In this document: positions 22,945 through 33,401 of the stretch, in pieces
How the letters are laid out: the number at the start of each line of letters is the position of its first letter
Numbering within the stretch: the stretch's first letter is position 1
From: Symsagittifera roscoffensis
Lineage: Eukaryota > Xenacoelomorpha > Acoela > Convolutidae
Assembly: GCF_963678635.1 (NCBI RefSeq)
Contig: NC_087067.1
Coordinates: 31,718,401-31,782,400, forward strand
Direction of reading: 5' to 3'
DNA length: 64,000 bases
Position numbers and translations under genes: made by a program
The notes under the pieces: generated by a model
Databases searched by the model: none
The model's input: the letters and a program-made list of their open reading frames with translations, nothing else
Told to the model about the DNA's origin: nothing

Positions 22945-23412
22945 AAAATGTCAACAGACAATTGGAAAAGAGTCAAAGAACGCAATTAAACAAAAAAAAT
23001 ACTGACTTGTTTTTTTGAAAACAAAACTTTAAAAAAGTGAACTTCTAAAAGAAAAAGTAAAAGGATTCAAAGCTCTTTGGATTTCATGATTAGTTTACGA
23101 ATGACACTTGTATGATAGAAATAGTCCAATTACCGAGAACTAGATCAAAATGTAAGTTTTTATTTCTGCTGAGAAATCTAAAAACTGAAATCCATTTTAG
23201 AAACCAGAAGTGAATCACGTTTTCCATTATTTTTACACTTTTGCAGTTCGATAGTGGATTTTGTCTTTGTCTCAACCAATGAAATAAAATGATTTTAATC
23301 CGATGTTTTTAAACAGCAAAAAAAATTAAATTTGAGCCTGAACATACTTTATGATTTTTTCTGGAAACAAGAGGACAAAAATCATTCCAACTTATATAAA
23401 TGTCTGATATAC
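22945..23412. repeat. Copy of MITE family P
   Basis: It begins CAACAGACAATTGGAAAAGA and then GTCAAAGAACGCAA. It ends ATACTTCCATCGACTCTTAA. A 5' fragment of the same family (ACATAGCCAACAGACAGTTG) lies just upstream at about 22850-22910, so the left end is partly duplicated. Confidence 0.6.
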
Positions 23413-23449
23413 TTCCATCGACTCTTAAAAATATAGAAAATTGATTGGA

Positions 23450-23790
23450 TCGGCCAAGTCAAATCTACAGAAGGCAGCTTTTTTTTGTTTGAGCAAATCG
23501 AATTATAAACAAATTCAGTCGAGGCTGTGAAAAAGATATCGTATTCGGGGCAAAAAACTATCCAAATTTACTCGAGATAGTAGAAAAATGAGCAAAATTG
23601 GTGGATACAGTCGAAACAAATCAAATTCTGGTCGAGACAGTCAAAGCATACAGGAGTTCAGTTGATGCTCTCAAAACATCTAGGTTTGGTCGAAGAATAT
23701 TCCGAATTCAGTCGAGACGGTCAAAGCTGGTCTATACATGAAACTGTTGGAGACGTACCAAATTTGTGTTGAGAGAGTGGAAACATAAAA
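23450..23790 (+). repeat. Degenerate minisatellite, forward orientation
   Basis: Repeated words include 'GTCGAAACAAATC', 'TGGTCGAGACAGTCAAAGCA', 'TTTGGTCGAAGAATATTCCG' and 'AGTCGAGACGGTCAAAGC'. The spacing is about 30-40 bp and irregular. It is related to the array at 21935-22240. Confidence 0.5.
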
Positions 23791-24601
23791 CGAGCACCTC
23801 GGCCCGGAAAGGCTTGAAAACGAATATTTTCTTCAGTACAAACAGGAAAACGGAACATAAATTGGCTTACATTTTTTGTTGCTGGATAGAAGCTGCTTTG
23901 GTTGTGGAGCCTGTACTGAAATTGAAGACCAAAATTAATAATTATATAGAATAATTTAAGCTTGCCTTTCTTCGAAAAATGTTTGTGAAAAAACTTGAGT
24001 TTGATTTAATAATCCTTGTTTTTTTTTGCGATTTCATCAAAGTGTTCTGAGTTCCGAAAATAGTGTTGCGGATTCTGCAATTTCGGCTGCTTTTGAAGAA
24101 ATTTTGAGCGAAGTTTTAACTATTTTTCGTAGACTTCTCGACAAATTGCAGAATCCGTTTTTAGTTCACAAAATACAAGGTTCGCCTCGTAATGGAGGTT
24201 GTGTTCATCTCAAACAAATTCTTTTTTTTTTAATTTCAAGGTAAAGCTTGTTTAAAAAAGCAAAGGAATGAAAGTATGTCGGAAAAAGATGTTTGGGTGC
24301 GGCGGAGCTGCCTGAAAAAATATATGGCTGGAAAAACTGTCGGAAAACAGTTCGTGGGTAGATAGAAGCTATCAAAAAGAGTTATCTTGCCAAATTTGGG
24401 ATAGTTGTCAAACGATATAAGTCAACGTCAAAACAGTCTGGACGAGGTGAATGGAGAAACAGATTTGTCGGAAACCAGTGCAAAATTGTTCCGCGTAAAA
24501 TTTTAGAATTCGGAGACCGAAAACAAATCAATATGTGAAAGTAATTGGGGAAACTATTTTACAGGTTCAGTTTTTTGGCTCTCGAGAGTCTCTTTACTTA
24601 C
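23791..24601. other. Intronic stretch without a gene
   Basis: AT-rich sequence downstream of the minus-strand donor at 24601. The open frames here are short and low-complexity. Confidence 0.4.
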
Positions 24602-24817
24602 TTGTGTACTTCAGTTCAGTTTGTGGACACTGAATGCAGCTGATAGTGTAAACATAAACAGCTCCTTTGACTGCAGGCAAGTCCCCACAAAAGAAGAAGA
24701 GAGACACTTGGTCGAAGGACGGGCTAGAAGAATCGAACTCTACTTTGCCCAACATTGAAGACTCTGAAGCAGACGGATGAAGGTTAATGGGGAGGGGAGA
24801 GGAATTGGATTCTCTGT
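24602..24817 (-). CDS. Exon of paralogue 2 (Cys-rich ectodomain)
   Basis: The acceptor CCTTGGTTTAG and the donor ACAA|GTAAGT bound 216 nt, with 2 nt at the start, 71 codons and 1 nt at the end. It joins exon 25176-25308 in frame. The peptide has an NSS sequon in a Ser/Pro-rich start and then a hydrophobic Cys-containing core, 'VSLFFFCGDLPAVKGAVYVY', followed by a CIQC pair. The core resembles 'SFASVLCFKLTFATY' of exon 14563-14816. The two cysteines three residues apart may form part of a disulfide-rich fold. The product is unrecognised. Confidence 0.7.
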
Positions 24818-24892
24818 CTAAACCAAGGATCAAAAAATCCTTTTGATATTTTTTTGATGTTATTTTTCTTCAAATTCTATTTTCCATTTACC

Positions 24893-24935
24893 TCTCCTCG
24901 AAAGAACCCTAGAGCGGCCCCTAGGGGGGGGGGGG
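24893..24935. repeat. Terminal scrap of a hAT-like MITE
   Basis: 'CTCTCCTCGAAAGAACCCTA' is followed by GAGCGGCCCCTAGGGGGG, an eroded form of the CTCGAGAAAATCCTAGATCCGCCCCTG right end next to a G run. Confidence 0.4.
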
Positions 24936-25175
24936 TTGTTTGCACGCTATAGCAAAAGCGTTCCCAGTTAAAACTCCCCTTAAATGTGCAAGTGACCATT
25001 ACAAAACAAATATGGTCTCTATCTATTCGTGAATTTTTTAAAGAACATGAAGCATATTAGCCTTGTTCGCATCTATAGTGGAAAGGTCAAAAGAAAAACT
25101 TAATGACCTAAAAGTTGAGCAGATATTTAAAACATCAGGAGGGTCATCATTGTAAAGTAGAGATCAATAAGTTAC

Positions 25176-25308
25176 CGTCCCCCAGCAGTGGGTTGAGGGG
25201 AGCACAGAATAGCAGGTCATTGAAGAGTGCTTCAGTTTTGATGTCGGCCAACCAGCGATAGTAGCGCACTCTGTATACATGAGCATAGCACAGGCCCCCC
25301 ACGGGTAA
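25176..25308 (-). CDS. Exon of paralogue 2
   Basis: The acceptor GGGTTTATTAAG and the donor GACG|GTAACT bound 133 nt, entering in phase 0 and leaving in phase 1. The 44 codons read 'LCYAHVYRVRYYRWLADI' near the start and 'LFCAPLNPLLGD' at the end, rich in aromatic residues with two cysteines. GC content is high relative to flanks. An upstream exon ending in phase 0 is needed between here and 53363 and was not found. Confidence 0.65.
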
Positions 25309-25459
25309 CTTAATAAACCCAGGTATTTGGCTAGAACGATCAATATTGCTTGTTTTCGGTAATCGGTGGCTGTTTATGGCGCCGCTTCTTATTTTTTTTT
25401 CGTATTTTTTCGACAGTTTTTTATTCATTTTTTGAGGGAAAACAATTCCCATATATATA

Positions 25460-25875
25460 CAGGGGCGGATCTAGGATTTTCTCGACGGGGAGGCGGATTT
25501 TCAAAAAAAATTTTCGAAAATTTGGACGACTTTTTTTTAAGTCGATCAGATTGATTTTCCGAGCAATAAAAATACCATGTTTTGGCCAAATTTTCTGCGC
25601 CGCAAACAATTTTTTGAAAAAACAGGTCAAAAAAGCCGTTTTTGGGCACTTTTTGGAAAATTTTAACAAACAAAACGCGTTTTTTTGGCGCGCGCTCCCC
25701 CTCAAAATTAGTATATATTGGCGCCCAAGGCGCCTTTAGAAAAACTTTAGGGTCGGTCGGCCAAAAATGGATTTCTTAAAAAGTACCAAAGGGGGGACCC
25801 TTTGGGTTGGCAGGGGTTCGAATCCCTGAGGGGGGGGGGGGGGCGTCCGCCCCCCCCCCCCTAAATCCGCCCCTG
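25460..25875 (-). mobile_element. hAT-like MITE, complete, inverted
   Basis: The left end CAGGGGCGGATCTAGG and the right end CCTAAATCCGCCCCTG give inverted termini. The flanks are TATATATA (25452-25459) and TATATGTA (25876-25883), an 8-bp duplication with one mismatch. Long poly-G and poly-C runs lie near 25830-25862. Several open frames cross it in both strands but none is shared with other copies, so it is non-coding. Confidence 0.8.
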
Positions 25876-26444
25876 TATATGTATATAGATTGGAGAAAAA
25901 AGTAACGCAACGAAACATGCTTATACCCAAATTGAAGATGTTCTCATTTAGTTTTCCAAAAGCAGTGAAATTTTTTCGCACGTCGCATGTAAGTTTGAAG
26001 CAACTCAAAGATCCAAATCAAATCGCAATCAAGATAAGCAATCAAAGATGTGACTTTTCAATGAGAGAAATTTCTAACTTTCAAGGCAGCCAGACCAATG
26101 GCCTTGAGCGTGAGATTGGTTTGGAGGGTTATTAGACAACACATTGCCGACAACGAAATGCCTATTCAGCACATTAGCACAGCTACATTAGTTAGCACAG
26201 CAGTTTGGATTTAAAGCTTTTACTATTAGAAAAATTGGGGTATCGGGAGGGTCTCCAATGTAGACTACGGTTTCGAGGCCCAACTCCTCTGCACGGACAT
26301 CTCCAAAACGTCTTGCTAGGATTTTGTCATAAGATATTTGGATATATCGTGACTGCAAAAATTTTTTTTCAGTTTGGAGTGTCATTTTTCTATGAACTCA
26401 GACGACAAGCTTTATCTCGTTTACAGACACAAAATTGCTGAATT

Positions 26445-26815
26445 GTGAAAGAAATCATTCAAAAGTCTGAAAGAACAGCCAGCAAAAGTTTGATGATATG
26501 TTGGGGACTTTCAGCAAGCTACCGAACACGTTTTGTTTTGATAAACAGCACACTGAATGCGGCAGCTTATTGCGATCTGGTTTTTAGGGCAGAATTACCA
26601 ATTTTTTGCAGGACACTGCTCACGCCAGTCAGCACAAATTATATATCAATTTCTACCAACAAAGATTATTCCCGTGTTGCCCTGACCTTCTCGCAGCCCG
26701 ATCTAAACCCAACGGAGCTTGCGTGGGATGTTTTGAAACGAGTGGGATGTTTTCAGCTTGCGTGGGATGTTTTATGCTTGCGTGGGATGTTCTGGCTCAT
26801 GTAATTATTGCGTCT
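26445..26815 (+). pseudogene. Tc1/mariner-type transposase, C-terminal remnant
   Basis: The frame contains a 'MICWGLSA' stretch resembling the [V]W[G] strand around the second catalytic Asp in Tc1/mariner transposases. Further on is 'SQPDLNPTELAWDVLKR', a form of the conserved PDLNPIE block before the third acidic residue. The N-terminal DNA-binding half is absent or unreadable upstream. After the conserved block the coding DNA has been amplified: the 17-bp word CTTGCGTGGGATGTTTT recurs three or four times, so the 'LAWDVL' peptide repeats before the stop. No start codon decision is possible. It is non-functional. Confidence 0.65.
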
Positions 26816-27029
26816 CGGGGCACCTTCAGCACAGCACCGAAGTGATGAAAGTCATAATAGAACCTATGCGGCGAAGCTTGACTTTATGCATCACAATATA
26901 AACAGGCAATACTGGCTAATATCTTTTTTTTTAAGTTAACAAGATTTTTGGGAGATTTTTTTTAATTTTTCAAGTTAACAAACGCTTAATTCCTTTAGTT
27001 GCGATACTTTTTTCTCCTTTTTTCTCCCA

Positions 27030-27270
27030 GAGCCATTGCGATCTGGTTTTTAGGCAAAATTACCATTTTTTTGCATGACACTGTTCATGCCGCTCAGCAC
27101 AATTTTTATATCAATTTCTAGCAAAAAATGTTGTTCCCGTGTTGCCCTGACCTTCTCGCAGCCCGATCTAAACCCAATTGAGCTTGCGTGGTATGTTTTG
27201 AAAAGAGTGGAATGTTTTGAGCTTGCGTGGGATGTTTTGAGCTTGCGTGGGATGTTTTGGCTCATGTAAT
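27030..27270 (+). pseudogene. Second copy of the transposase tail
   Basis: This duplicates 26572-26815. The frame reads 'SQPDLNPIELAW' and again repeats the CTTGCGTGGGATGTTTT word. The block lies between the internal and the outer right terminal repeat, so it arose by duplication of the 3' part of the element. Confidence 0.65.
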
Positions 27271-27450
27271 TATTGCGTCTCGTGGCACCTTCAGCCCCGA
27301 AGTGATGAATGTCATAAAATAATCTATGCGGCGAAGCTTGACTTTATGCATCACAATAGAAAGAGGCAATACTGGCTAATACTTGGTAGTTTTTTTTAAT
27401 TATCAAGTTAACAAACGTTTAATTTCTTTAGTTGCGTTACTTTTTTCTCC

Positions 27451-27910
27451 TGAATAGATTGGAGCCAAAGGTTATGCTAGACACAGCTTTTGTCGCAAAA
27501 TCTATTTTGTGCTCATAGAAGAGAAATACCGCATACTTTTTACGCCATTTATTAGAAGTTGAGTAACTTTCTCAAGTTAGTGCTTCAAAGTTGAATGTTT
27601 CAACTTCTTAAAATAGTCTCATGACTCTGTTTCTCTTTGTCAAACTGTTTTTTGGTCTTTATTATCCAGGCTTATTCTGTTTGGAAACAATCACTTATTT
27701 AACTAAAACTAAACTTAAATTTATTTTGATATGTTTGACCGTGCTTGCCGTATATTTTGAAAAGGGGCTCGGCTCAAACCTGCATTGATTTTTTTTTTTG
27801 GCCCAGCACTAAAATTGTGCTCTGTTTTGAAAGTCTAAACATGAAATGTGCTCCTCATTCTAAAATAATTTATCAGAGGAATTTCGCATCAACAATTTTA
27901 CACGCAAACT
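27451..27910. other. AT-rich spacer with scraps of minisatellite
   Basis: No gene. At about 27728-27780 the words ATGTTTGACCGTGCTTGCCG and 'GGGGCTCGGCTC' resemble units of the degenerate minisatellite. Confidence 0.35.
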
Positions 27911-28570
<660 letters not shown>

Positions 28571-29327
28571 GTCGATTAGGTTGCCGAATCTACTGAGAAA
28601 TTACGGCAACCTATTTAACTCCAGCGAGTCAATTTTTATTTGGACACCGGTTCAGCTCTCTCCGTCTTGACCAAAAAGATCAGTGACGCACTCCACAGAG
28701 TCGAGAAAACAGACCTGAAATTTTTGATTTGGGTAGCCATTTTTCTCCCCTAACGATCTTTTTGGAAGCTCCCCCCCCCCCCCGCTCGCCCCTTTTCTTT
28801 GACGTCACAATTTGGTTTCCTGCTCTGATAGATGTGATACTTAATCATACTTAATTTTTTGTGATACTTAATCAGCAGCCGGCTTTAATTGCTTACATCC
28901 ATTATTTGTTTAGACAAAATGTTCAGCCATAAACGGAACAAAATGAATGCAAAAACGAACCTGAATGTTAAGCCAGAGTAATCTGAAAGATTCAAGGACA
29001 GGTTACACTTTTGCTTTATGGCACTCATTCAATAAGTTTTATTGAGTGAAGATTTTGGTCAAAAATTACCTTCTCTGGTCATATTGGAACAGTTGTACAT
29101 TTGTTGATTCACTCTTGACACGCGAACTATGAATCGAGGGTCAGAGCTGATCGATCTCTTGTAGACTGAGACTGAAACACATCATCCGGGCACTCGGACA
29201 TAAGGCAGACATGGTTTCATGCCAAAGGGACATCAGAACAAAATTGAACTTTAAAGGCACTTCGAAACGTTAAAACTTCCTTTTAAAATGTTAGTTTCTT
29301 TGGGGCAAATAAAAGTATTTTAACCAC
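28571..29327. other. Spacer upstream of the giant element
   Basis: Apart from a protease-like fragment (28634-28740) I see no gene. It contains a C run (28771-28783). Confidence 0.35.
28634..28740 (+). pseudogene. Fragment of a retroelement aspartic protease
   Basis: The frame reads 'FYLDTGSALSVLTKKI', with the D-T-G-[S/A]-A signature and following hydrophobic strand of retropepsins. The open frame is interrupted at both sides. It is unlike the DSGAES protease of the giant element, so it comes from a different element. The match is short, hence the low confidence. Confidence 0.4.
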
Positions 29328-29537
29328 CAGCGGATTTAGGGGGGGGGGGGGTGTGAGTGGGGCGACTTCTTGCCGACCCAAAGGCTCCCCCCTTTGTACT
29401 ATTTTGAGACATCAATTTTTGGTTGGTTGACCGTAAATTTTTTGTAAAGACGCCATTATATACTAACTTTGAGAGGGGAGCGCGCGCCGAAAACACACAA
29501 TTTTTTGGTCAAAATTCTCTAAAAAGTGCCTGAAAAC
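29328..29537 (+). mobile_element. 5' half of a hAT-like MITE, interrupted by the giant element
   Basis: It begins CAGCGGATTTAGGGGGGG and follows the family order (TGCCGACCCAAAGG, GAGCGCGCGCC, AAAAGTGCCTGAAAAC). It then stops exactly where the LTR begins (TGGAACC at 29538). The 3' half is not found after the retroelement's broken right end at about 47266. The retroelement therefore inserted into this MITE. Confidence 0.75.
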
Positions 29538-29945
29538 TGGAACCTGATCTAAACTACATTTTATGATTGGATAAATTAGATATTTTACCACTGTAAAGTA
29601 TTTAATATTAACCAATCATGATCCATCTAACTAACAACCCACTTATTTGTAAGTGCTGGAATTACTTGTAATTTCAGCACCAGAGAGATTTGAATTTAAC
29701 TTAGAAATTAGTTGCCTCTCCAAGAGAACTTCAGCAGTTGCAATAAGCCAGTATACTCTAGATCTATTGAGCCTAGCAGAGACTAGTTAAACACCCTGAG
29801 ACTAGTAGATATAAGAGTAAGATTAAGATTGGTATTAGACTAAGAAGTTGCACGAATCTATCCAGCCGAAAATAAGACATCGTGACGAGCAGACTGTGTA
29901 CCTTATCTGAAATTACTCTGGATATAGTATAAATCACATAACTCA
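29538..29945 (+). repeat. 5' LTR, 408 bp
   Basis: It starts TGGAACCTGATC and ends ATAACTCA, the TG...CA form of LTRs. A second LTR on the minus strand at 63363-63772 is 410 bp with the same start and the end TAACTCA. The two are about 90% alike by eye over the first 375 bp and diverged in the last 30. A GATATAAGAG word near 29808 is a possible TATA box. The left flank is a hAT MITE. Confidence 0.85.
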
Positions 29946-29947
29946 CC

Positions 29948-29965
29948 TGGTGCGACCAAAAGTCT
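29948..29965 (+). promoter_or_regulatory. Candidate primer-binding site
   Basis: TGGTGCGACCAAAAGTCTCG begins two bases after the LTR end with TGG, the complement of a tRNA CCA tail. The bases beyond could pair with an acceptor stem ending GGTCGCA. The tRNA is not identified, so this rests on position and the TGG start. Confidence 0.35.
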
Positions 29966-30596
29966 CGAACAGACCTTAACTAACCTAGACTTAGACAAAA
30001 ATTAGATTAGAACTAGACAACTACAACATTGCAAAAACGTTATATGACAAAAACTTAGTAGATATGTCTCTACGACTCAATAGATCAAAGCCAATATTCC
30101 GAACGATAAGAGAACTACCCGGAATTGGAAGAAGACCTCGAACCAGAGACGACATACGACAAAATAGAAACTTACCAAATAGTTATATGATAGTACGGCA
30201 AAAGCCAACACAAACTTTTATATTTAGAATTTTATTATAGCAATGAATTTAGATTTTCATTTGCAAACTTAAATCTTGAAGTCAATCTTCATGCTCATTT
30301 CAGGCGCTTAACAAAATATTAATATACAATAACGATTGATAAAAATATCTCAGATCGTTTTCCTAAAATTCTGCAGTATTATATAAAACATGTTTGGAAA
30401 ATATTTATTGAAAATCAAAATAAAAATTAGTAGCATGACAATAAACTGTTAGTAATCATAAAATCATCAGTTGTCTCAGCTTCATCACCTAAAACATAAC
30501 AGCAATCATAAGCTCACTAATATCATTAAAACACTAAATCTTTTCTTAAACAAATTTAAACCATTTTAAACTTAAATTCACTTAATTTTAAAATAA

Positions 30597-30683
30597 GATC
30601 ATCAAGGCTTATCCTTGGATCTTAATTCATTTTCTATTTAATTAAATTTTAAAAACTTGATCATCAAGGCCTCTCCTTGGATC
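30597..30683 (+). promoter_or_regulatory. Two copies of a leader hairpin
   Basis: GATCATCAAGG...CCTTGGATC occurs at 30597-30621 with loop CTTAT and again at 30659-30683 with loop CCTCT. The stems (CAAGG/CCTTG plus GATC/GATC) are identical and the loops differ, so the pairing rather than the loop is kept. The spacing is 62 bp. Tandem hairpins in a retroviral leader are typical of packaging or dimerisation signals; the role here is inferred. Confidence 0.5.
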
Positions 30684-31200
30684 AAAAAGAACAATTTTGT
30701 TCTCCCCCACCCACTTAGTTAGTGTCTAACGACCTCAAACGTCGATTCACTATCCAACCCTTTCGCAAAACCCAAGACTAATAGAAATTTTTCAACAAAA
30801 CTAACCATTCAAATTAGGATAAACAGTGAAGAACTTCGGTTATTCATCCTTCACTTGAACCCTCCTCTTATCAAGACCCAGGATATATCATAGACTTAGT
30901 AAGTTTAAAATAGTATCTTACGAACTACTCGCGTTCTAATTATACCTGAACCTTGTGGATCGATTTACTATTCTCCAACCCTTGAACACAATCACTACCC
31001 CTAAGTAAGATTAAGTAAGTTAACACCTTAGCTTATACTAGCCACGAGAAAGTAAAAATCATTCTTCGGAATCGAATTACTTTTCTCTCCAACCCTGAAC
31101 AAATAGACCCAGGTTAAGCTAACCAAAAAATCGTAAGGACTAACAATTTAAGAAAATAGAATTCATCTAACAACTTTTTGCATCCGTCATCCTAAACCTT

Positions 31201-31668
31201 ATGTCATTTAAAAATCTAGGAAACAAACAAACAATCGTTTTGCACAACTGTGAAATAGATAACAAAAAATACGACCTTGTAATCACACCTCACACACAAA
31301 CAGTTGGATATATTAGAACAAAACGACAAACACTAAAAAGAAAAATAATAACTAAACAAAGACAAATAACACGAAAAAGATTTTCCAAAAATAGAAACGC
31401 ATTTTCAGAATCAGAAGCCAGCAATTTAGACGAACTTTATAAATTAAAAGAATCTTTAGATAAAAATTGCCCCATACACAATCAATTATATTTTTCTGAC
31501 TCAGAAACAACATCAAATTCATCAAAAAGAGGAAAAAGACGAATAAAAAAGCAATATAAACACAAACCAGTACATTTATACAACTGGAATCAACCAATTA
31601 GACACATCGATAATTACCTATTAACAGTCATTAAACAAAAAAATGAGCCAAACACACACTCCAAGTGA
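31201..31668 (+). CDS. Basic 155-aa ORF upstream of gag, unknown function
   Basis: The ATG at 31201 is the first long frame after the leader. The product is rich in Lys and Arg, with clusters such as 'RTKRQTLKRKIITKQR' (residues 40-55) and 'KRGKRRIKKQYKHK' (about 111-124) that look like nuclear or RNA-binding tracts. A Ser/acidic segment (residues 94-105) sits between. No known domain is recognised. The 3' end overlaps the start of the gag frame (31643) by 26 bp. An extra basic ORF before gag is unusual for Ty3/gypsy and could be a regulatory or RNA-binding accessory protein. This frame is intact, unlike most of the element. Confidence 0.6.
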   Translation: MSFKNLGNKQTIVLHNCEIDNKKYDLVITPHTQTVGYIRTKRQTLKRKIITKQRQITRKRFSKNRNAFSESEASNLDELYKLKESLDKNCPIHNQLYFSDSETTSNSSKRGKRRIKKQYKHKPVHLYNWNQPIRHIDNYLLTVIKQKNEPNTHSK

Positions 31669-33401
31669 AGATGGTCCAGATGATGACGATATCTTCCCCT
31701 TCCTCGTAGATGCACCCACTGATAGAGGACAGCATATACTTTGCAAGAATTTACTACTAAATTTATTTGAACCCGGAATCAGCCTATGTACAGCAGAGTT
31801 CCCCGATGTAAAAATCAAAAGATAAATTATTGATCACTATCTGAAAGATATATGTAATTTGACACAACACTACGGAATCTACACCATAGAATTAACCTCA
31901 CTAAACCCGAATCACCGCAAATATGTAATTCAAACAGACGACCTTGATTTAGAATTTTCAAAAGTATTCTCAGAATACATAAAAAGCATACAATATCATA
32001 ACTCACAAAGAGCAAACTCCATATTCACTAATGAAGTTTTTGCCATAATATATAGCTATATCTCAATATTAGAGAACGAAATTCCAATCCCAAATGTCTC
32101 ACCGACAGAGACATCCAAACATATAAAGGTACGACATGAAATCACACTAATTTCAACTTTTTTTACATATAATTAAAGAAAATTTCACTAAAGATGATGT
32201 TTCACAACATACAAAACATGACTTACAAAACATTTTGGCATGGTTTATAATAGATTATTTCACACATAATATAGATTTAATTTCACAAGCAAGAAAAAAT
32301 TTCAGACCTCAAAATTCAAACGATGATACCGCCATCACAGAACAGTCAGACTACGTTTGGGACCCCGAATGGTCTCATTATGCATTTATAAATATCCCAC
32401 AATCAATTGCAAGTCAAGCAATAAGTACAATATCTTATACCAGAGATTATGTAAGAGTAGTACCATTAACAATTGATGCAACACCATTAAACTACAATAC
32501 ATTTTTACCCGATACGCGAAATAACAGTTTAAACCCGACCGTCATACACAATGAAAACCTTAATGGAACTAGGAACCTCACTCAACAAGATATTCAAACA
32601 CCATCACACTTCATAAATGAAGAAATTGTACAAACAACAACAACTACACAACAAAGTATTTCACCAATACGTCCAAATTTAACAACACCAAGAAATACAA
32701 ACACTTTACTAGCACAGGTAACATTACAGTCAACCGTTAAACCTTCGGTTGCTCCAAAATATTCACAAATGGATTACCAAACATATAGACCCATGACAAT
32801 ACCATCGAAAACACGCAGAACATTCACAAGAAACAATTTTGCGGAACATAATTATAATTATACACATTCATCAAAAACAAACTATCCTCCACGAAATAAT
32901 AATAATAACCAAATCAGATCTCGATATTGGAATAATCCAATGGCAACAACCAATTCAGTAAATTTTCAGGCTAATCCACATCCTCCACAGGATTATAGTG
33001 AAAATTACCCATTCTTTCAACAGAATAAAGATAAAAAACAAACTCCTCATCAAACGGATTACCTATCCTCTGATGATGATCATTTACAACCAGATATATT
33101 TGCACCATATACCCAAGAATATCACGGACAAGGAATGCAGAAACCATATACACATCATAGAAATTTTTCTCCCCACCAGATAGATACACAAAATCAACAA
33201 CCAATACAAATGCAAAACCCAATTAATACACAATCTTTTCAACCAATTCAGCCACAAAACCCAATGATTACACACTCATATCAACCAACACAAATGCAAA
33301 ATGAAATACCACTTCCATATTATCTTCAACAACACGAAATAACAAAAAATCAACTTTCTAATTTTTCACAAATGCAAATGCAGCAGAATCATTACAAATG
33401 A
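31643..33401 (+). pseudogene. gag N-terminal ORF, broken
   Basis: It begins at ATG 31643 with an acidic start ('SEDGPDDDDIFPFLVDA'). An in-frame TAA lies at 31823-31825, after which the same frame continues to about 32160. There a run of seven T marks a frameshift into the frame that runs to the TGA at 33399-33401. The last 250 codons are Gln/Asn/Pro/Thr-rich, with repeated 'PIQMQNP'-like units near the end, and look disordered. It is not recognisable by itself; its place directly before the capsid ORF and the ATGA link make it the N-terminal (matrix-like) part of gag. The frame breaks look like decay. Confidence 0.6.

Larger units (their letters stand above)
25892..27450 (+). mobile_element. 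Mariner/Tc1-type transposon relic with internal duplication
   Basis: The ends GGAGAAAAAAGTAACGCAAC (25892-25911) and GTTGCGTTACTTTTTTCTCC (27431-27450) are perfect 20-bp inverted repeats. A third, near-identical right end lies inside (about 27000-27019), and the 3' part of the element (from about 26572) is repeated after it. The words ATAGATTGGAG flank or overlap both outer ends. It encodes remnants of a DDE transposase. The hAT-like MITE just upstream ends 16 bp before this element. Confidence 0.7.
29946..31200 (+). other. Long leader between LTR and first ORF
   Basis: About 1.25 kb without a long ORF. It starts with a possible primer-binding site and carries paired hairpins (30597-30683) and C-rich words ('CCCCCACCCACTTAG', 'CTCTCCAACCCTGAAC'). 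Leaders this long in retroviruses hold packaging, dimerisation and sometimes internal ribosome entry signals; here that is inference. Confidence 0.5.

Noticed and set aside
25350-26008. Several 80-130 aa frames on both strands
   Set aside because: They run across the hAT-like MITE at 25460-25875. The frames are not shared with other copies and come from GC-rich and A/T runs.
30597-30683. CRISPR-like direct repeats
   Set aside because: Only two units occur, in a retroelement leader, in animal-type DNA. No array of repeats with unique spacers exists anywhere in the window.
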